Assembly: GCA_030705665.1 (NCBI GenBank) | Contig: JAUZQA010000125.1 | Location: forward strand, 1 to 9,266 | DNA length: 9,266 bases | Direction: 5' to 3' | Source: Bacillota bacterium | Lineage (GTDB): Bacteria > Bacillota > Bacilli > Bacillales_B > DSM-18226 | In this document: positions 6,713-9,266 of the stretch, piece by piece | How positions within the stretch are numbered: the stretch's first letter is position 1 | Layout: each line of letters opens with the position of its first letter | Position numbers and translations under genes: made by a program | Notes under the pieces: generated by a model | What the model was told of the DNA's origin: nothing | What the model saw: the letters and a program-made list of their open reading frames with translations, nothing else | Database searches by the model: none

Positions 6713-7513
6713 ATGCCTTTCTTAAGGATAGGAAAAGATGATATATATTATCACTTTGAGCAAGGGGATCCTGATAAAGTAATACTGCTCTTACACAGTC
6801 TAGGCACCAATCAAAGCCTGTGGAAATACCAGATTGCTTTTTTCGCTGAAAAGGGATTTACCGTTATTGCCCCAGATGCAAGGGGGCATGGAAAGTCGTC
6901 TTGCAATGGCAGTATATCCGTTGAGCAATGGGTGGAGGATCTCATCTCAATTTTGGATCATTTAAAAATTGAAAAAACATTTGTTTGTGGGGTATCGATG
7001 GGGGGAGTGGAAGCAATGGCTTTAGCAGCACAACATCCACAACGAGTCCAGGGTCTTGTATTGGCCGACACCTTTGCCAAAATTGATCCAAAAGTGGTAC
7101 CTGAAAAAATTAGGTTAACTGCGGGCGTGGCAAGACAACAGGGGATGGAAAAGTACGCACAGACTTATCTGGAGCATACCTTATCCTATTCCTCGTCTGC
7201 GAAATCGATCCGTGATTCACTGCACCAAGCCATTGCAAGAATGAATGTGAAAGATTATTCAGCATCCGCGGAAACATGTTTCAGCGCAGATTTGGAGGAA
7301 CAATTATCTACTATTTCTGTTCCAGCCTTGGTAATCATCGGAGAAGAAGATTTTAAGACTCCAATTGAGTTGTCGGAAGCGATTGCAAGCAGAATCTCAA
7401 ATGCCAAATTGAAAGTAATTCCAAGTGCCAGGCATCTTTCAAATGTAGACGAACCAGAATTCTTTAATAAATTAGTTTATGAATATTGTCTTCCAATCAT
7501 GAGTGGCTATTAA
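6713..7513 (+). CDS. Alpha/beta hydrolase, 3-oxoadipate enol-lactonase (PcaD)-like
   Basis: A 266-residue alpha/beta-hydrolase-fold protein with no signal peptide, so probably cytoplasmic. A full catalytic triad can be assigned: Ser95 in the nucleophile elbow GVSMGG (93-98), Asp213 in IGEEDFKTP (209-217) and His241 in SARHLSNVDEPEFF (238-251). The oxyanion segment LLHSLGTN is at 26-33, and PDARGHGKS (54-62) is typical of the PcaD/MhpC-like branch. The substrate cannot be assigned: enol-lactone, C-C bond and simple ester hydrolases all share this pattern. The start at ATG 6713 follows GAAGGAG at 6697-6703. It is the last gene of the run and is followed by the terminator at 7644-7679. Why a hydrolase accompanies the NPN genes is unknown. 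It might make or recycle a 2-hydroxyacid substrate, for example from a lactone or ester. Confidence 0.9.
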   Translation: MPFLRIGKDDIYYHFEQGDPDKVILLLHSLGTNQSLWKYQIAFFAEKGFTVIAPDARGHGKSSCNGSISVEQWVEDLISILDHLKIEKTFVCGVSMGGVEAMALAAQHPQRVQGLVLADTFAKIDPKVVPEKIRLTAGVARQQGMEKYAQTYLEHTLSYSSSAKSIRDSLHQAIARMNVKDYSASAETCFSADLEEQLSTISVPALVIIGEEDFKTPIELSEAIASRISNAKLKVIPSARHLSNVDEPEFFNKLVYEYCLPIMSGY

Positions 7514-7643
7514 AATTTACCCCCTATGTATGTTTATTGTCGTAGACAACTCGTGAATTCGCCAAATCCTCTTTGAATGAAAGTCACAGCTAAGAACGGT
7601 GAATACTTAAATTTGTTAAAGGTAGTTGGTTTTTATTAATTTT

Positions 7644-7679
7644 AAAAATCCCAATCCACAACGCTGGACTGGGATTTTT
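7644..7679 (+). terminator. Rho-independent terminator at the end of the lar operon (probably bidirectional)
   Basis: The arms 7644-7657 and 7666-7679 form a 14-bp stem with one A-C mismatch (AAAAATCCCA then TCC against GGA then TGGGATTTTT) and an 8-base loop. The T tract lies inside the 3' arm, and the matching A tract on the left would let it work on the other strand. It lies 130 bases after the hydrolase stop. Confidence 0.85.
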
Positions 7680-7681
7680 AT

Positions 7682-7873
7682 TTAATATTCAACCGGCGAA
7701 GAAGGTGTTTTAGAACTTCTGAAAACAAATTCTTCGTTTTCAGAAGGAGTGTATTCCGGGGATTAGATGTTATCCCGAACCCAGATAGCGTTGAATTTAA
7801 TGGGACTGAAGAGTTTAGTTTTTATGTTACAGTATCCTTAAAGCTAAAAGGAAAAGAAAAGGCGAATAGTTAA
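7682..7873 (+). pseudogene. Possible gene remnant or small unrecognised ORF
   Basis: One frame stays open for 63 codons up to TAA at 7871-7873. Its last part reads like real protein (IPNPDSVEFNGTEEFSFYV, followed by a Lys-rich tail). There is no ATG, GTG or TTG start with a ribosome site in this frame, and the first half is Arg- and Phe-rich and crosses the 11-bp inverted repeat. It may be the 3' end of a decayed gene, or chance. I do not recognise the family. Confidence 0.2.
7716..7746. repeat. Perfect 11-bp inverted repeat
   Basis: CTTCTGAAAAC (7716-7726) and GTTTTCAGAAG (7736-7746) are exact reverse complements around a 9-base loop. No T tract follows, so it is not a normal terminator. 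It could be an operator, a stable RNA hairpin, or a trace of a small mobile element. Confidence 0.7.
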
Positions 7874-8006
7874 GAATGTAGGATTTTATGCATTCATCTT
7901 TTTCCATCCGTAAGCAGCCATAGACTGCATTTTTAAGTAAGTGATAATGATTTTTGTAACTTATTAACAAGGGTATAGCGTGGTAATCTGGATGGTTAAA
8001 TCAAGG

Positions 8007-8057
8007 CAACAACCTTTTCTTGTATTCAATCGTGAGGAGGTTGTTGTTTGTTTTGTG
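8007..8057 (+). terminator. Terminator-like hairpin upstream of the glycerate kinase
   Basis: 8007-8019 (CAACAACCTTTTC) pairs with 8034-8046 (GAGGAGGTTGTTG) as a 13-bp stem including two G-U pairs, with a 14-base loop. A T-rich tail TTTGTTTTG follows. It ends about 100 bases before the glycerate kinase start, so it could end an unseen upstream transcript or act as an attenuator in the kinase leader. Confidence 0.5.
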
Positions 8058-8147
8058 ATGATCTCTAGTAAGTAGGCTTCCTAAAAATGCAGAAAAGCAA
8101 ATCTATAGAAATGGAAATCTATTTTTTCAGTAGATTGAGGTGGTATG

Positions 8148-9266
8148 ATGAAAAATCCAGTATTTGTTTTGGCACCTGATTCATTTAAAGAAAGTTTGAC
8201 AGCAAAAGAAGTTTGTATGGCAATGGAGAAGGGAATTAAAAAGGTATTACCTGAAGCAGTCTGCATTCAAGTTCCTATGGCGGATGGCGGTGAAGGAACA
8301 GTTCAATCGCTTATTGATGCAACAGGTGGGGAAATTCACCATAGGACGGTAACGGGTCCGCTCGGCCAGCCTGTAACGGCCCACTTTGGTATTCTTGGTG
8401 ACGGTGAAACCGCTGCTATTGAAATGGCATCCGCAAGCGGTCTTCATTTGGTAACAAAAGAAACAAAAAATCCGCTTATTACCACCACATATGGTACAGG
8501 AGAATTAATAAAAGCCTGTTTAGATAAAGGTGTTAAAAAAATCATTATCGGTATTGGTGGGAGTGCCACCAATGATGGCGGGGCTGGGATGGCACAGGCA
8601 CTAGGTGTGAAATTACTTGATGAAAATGGCCTGGAGCTTAGCTTTGGTGGCGGTTCACTGGGAAGATTGGCAAAAGTGAACATGGCCAACATTGATCCTA
8701 GATTAAAAAATAAACGAATTTATATTGCATCCGATGTAACAAATCCTTTATGCGGAGAAAAAGGAGCTTCAAAAGTTTTTGGTCCACAAAAAGGGGCGAC
8801 ACCTGAAATGTTCGAAATACTTGATGAAAATCTGACCCATTATGCAAATATTTTGATGAAGAAGCTTGGAAAAGATATGAAAGATTTTCCGGGTGCAGGT
8901 GCAGCCGGCGGCTTGGGAGCCGGACTTCTTGCATTTACGAATGCTGAATTAAAGAAGGGCATAGACTTAGTAGTTGAGTATACAAGATTGGAGCAAAAAG
9001 TGAAGGAAGCAGATTTTGTCCTTACTGGTGAAGGAGGGATTGATTTTCAAACGCAATTTGGAAAAACCCCCTATGGTGTGGCCCAGACTGCCAAAAGGCA
9101 CGGTAAAACAGTCATTGCAGTTGCCGGTTATGTGGGAGATAAGATTGATATTCTTTATGATAAAGGAATAGATGCTATTTTTGGTATTCTTCCTAAAGCA
9201 ATGAGTTTAGAAGTAGCGTTAAAAACAGGTCAGAAAAATATCGAGATTACTTGTGAGAACATTGCA
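8148..9266 (+). CDS. glxK: Glycerate kinase (GlxK/GarK family), 3' end cut by window
   Basis: This cytoplasmic kinase phosphorylates D-glycerate with ATP; the GlxK/GarK family generally forms 2-phosphoglycerate. The frame is open to the window edge, giving 373 residues against about 375-385 for the family, so only a few are missing. Family motifs in order are LAPDSFKES (8-16), PMADGGEGT (43-51), GIGGSATNDGGAGMAQALG (135-153), SDVTNPLCG (195-203), GAGAAGGLGAG (249-259) and TGEGGIDFQT (293-302). I prefer ATG 8148 over the adjacent ATG 8145 because GAGGTGG at 8137-8143 gives better spacing; the choice changes one residue. It has its own leader and is separated from the lar operon by a terminator. 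A link to the NPN genes through 2-hydroxyacid metabolism is possible but not shown. Confidence 0.93.
   Translation, partial: MKNPVFVLAPDSFKESLTAKEVCMAMEKGIKKVLPEAVCIQVPMADGGEGTVQSLIDATGGEIHHRTVTGPLGQPVTAHFGILGDGETAAIEMASASGLHLVTKETKNPLITTTYGTGELIKACLDKGVKKIIIGIGGSATNDGGAGMAQALGVKLLDENGLELSFGGGSLGRLAKVNMANIDPRLKNKRIYIASDVTNPLCGEKGASKVFGPQKGATPEMFEILDENLTHYANILMKKLGKDMKDFPGAGAAGGLGAGLLAFTNAELKKGIDLVVEYTRLEQKVKEADFVLTGEGGIDFQTQFGKTPYGVAQTAKRHGKTVIAVAGYVGDKIDILYDKGIDAIFGILPKAMSLEVALKTGQKNIEITCENIA

Larger units (their letters stand above)
7514..8147. other. Intergenic region without a convincing gene
   Basis: The 634 bases between the hydrolase and the glycerate kinase hold two terminator-like hairpins (7644-7679 and 8007-8057) and a perfect 11-bp inverted repeat at 7716-7746. 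There is also a small palindrome TTGTCGTAGACAA at 7537-7549 and an open frame of uncertain meaning ending at 7873. A direct repeat AAATCTAT (8099-8106 and 8115-8122) lies just before the glycerate kinase. No rRNA or tRNA, CRISPR array, insertion-sequence ends or good sigma-A promoter were recognised by eye. Confidence 0.6.

Noticed and set aside
7577..7639. A 20-codon frame beginning MKVTAKNGEY just before the operon terminator
   Set aside because: Composition is plausible, but there is no ribosome site and no recognisable similarity.
7942..7956. Fur-like box TGATAATGATTTTTG
   Set aside because: The left half matches TGATAAT but the right half matches only four of seven positions, and no iron gene is nearby.
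7993..8008. Possible -24/-12 promoter with GG and GC ten bases apart before the glycerate kinase
   Set aside because: Only the TGG and GCA cores match; the flanking consensus bases do not, and the site overlaps the terminator hairpin at 8007.
8081..8934. Minus-strand open frames opposite the glycerate kinase
   Set aside because: They are antisense shadows of a strongly conserved gene and have no ribosome sites or family motifs.

Overview
The window looks like a piece of chromosome from a low-GC Gram-positive bacterium, most likely a member of the Bacillaceae. The evidence is the AT-rich spacers, strong AGGAGG-type ribosome sites, a sigma-A-like promoter, U-tailed terminators and the sequence style of the proteins. 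I cannot name the species. All genes I can support lie on the + strand.

Layout. (1) 1-377: the C-terminal half of a 2-keto-4-pentenoate hydratase-like enzyme, cut by the window edge. (2) 487-7513: a run of six co-directional genes centred on the nickel-pincer nucleotide (NPN) cofactor of lactate racemase-type enzymes. The order is larE, a sigma-54-dependent activator, larB, larC, a NiCoT nickel/cobalt permease and an alpha/beta hydrolase. A probable sigma-A promoter precedes larE and a clear terminator follows the hydrolase. (3) 7514-8147: about 630 bases without a convincing gene, holding two terminator-like hairpins, a perfect 11-bp inverted repeat and a possible gene remnant. (4) 8148-9266: a glycerate kinase missing only its last few residues at the window edge.

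How the genes fit together. From what is known of the families, LarB carboxylates and hydrolyses nicotinic acid adenine dinucleotide, LarE inserts sulfur to give the dithiocarboxylate mononucleotide, and LarC inserts nickel using CTP. The permease would bring in the nickel, and the 80-residue His-rich insert of LarC (38 His) could bind it. The racemase or epimerase that would use the cofactor (LarA family) is not in the window. The sigma-54 activator (degenerate CBS-like region, PAS, AAA+, TyrR-like HTH) sits inside the operon, but I found no good -24/-12 promoter here, so its target may lie outside.

The most unusual signal is the 167-base gap between larB and larC. It holds two perfect 8-bp pairings arranged as an H-type pseudoknot (or two competing hairpins), a U-tailed terminator just in front of the larC ribosome site, and a 7-bp alternative pairing that would sequester the terminator's 3' arm. 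This looks like a cis-acting transcription attenuator for the nickel-insertion and nickel-uptake genes. I do not recognise it as a known riboswitch class.
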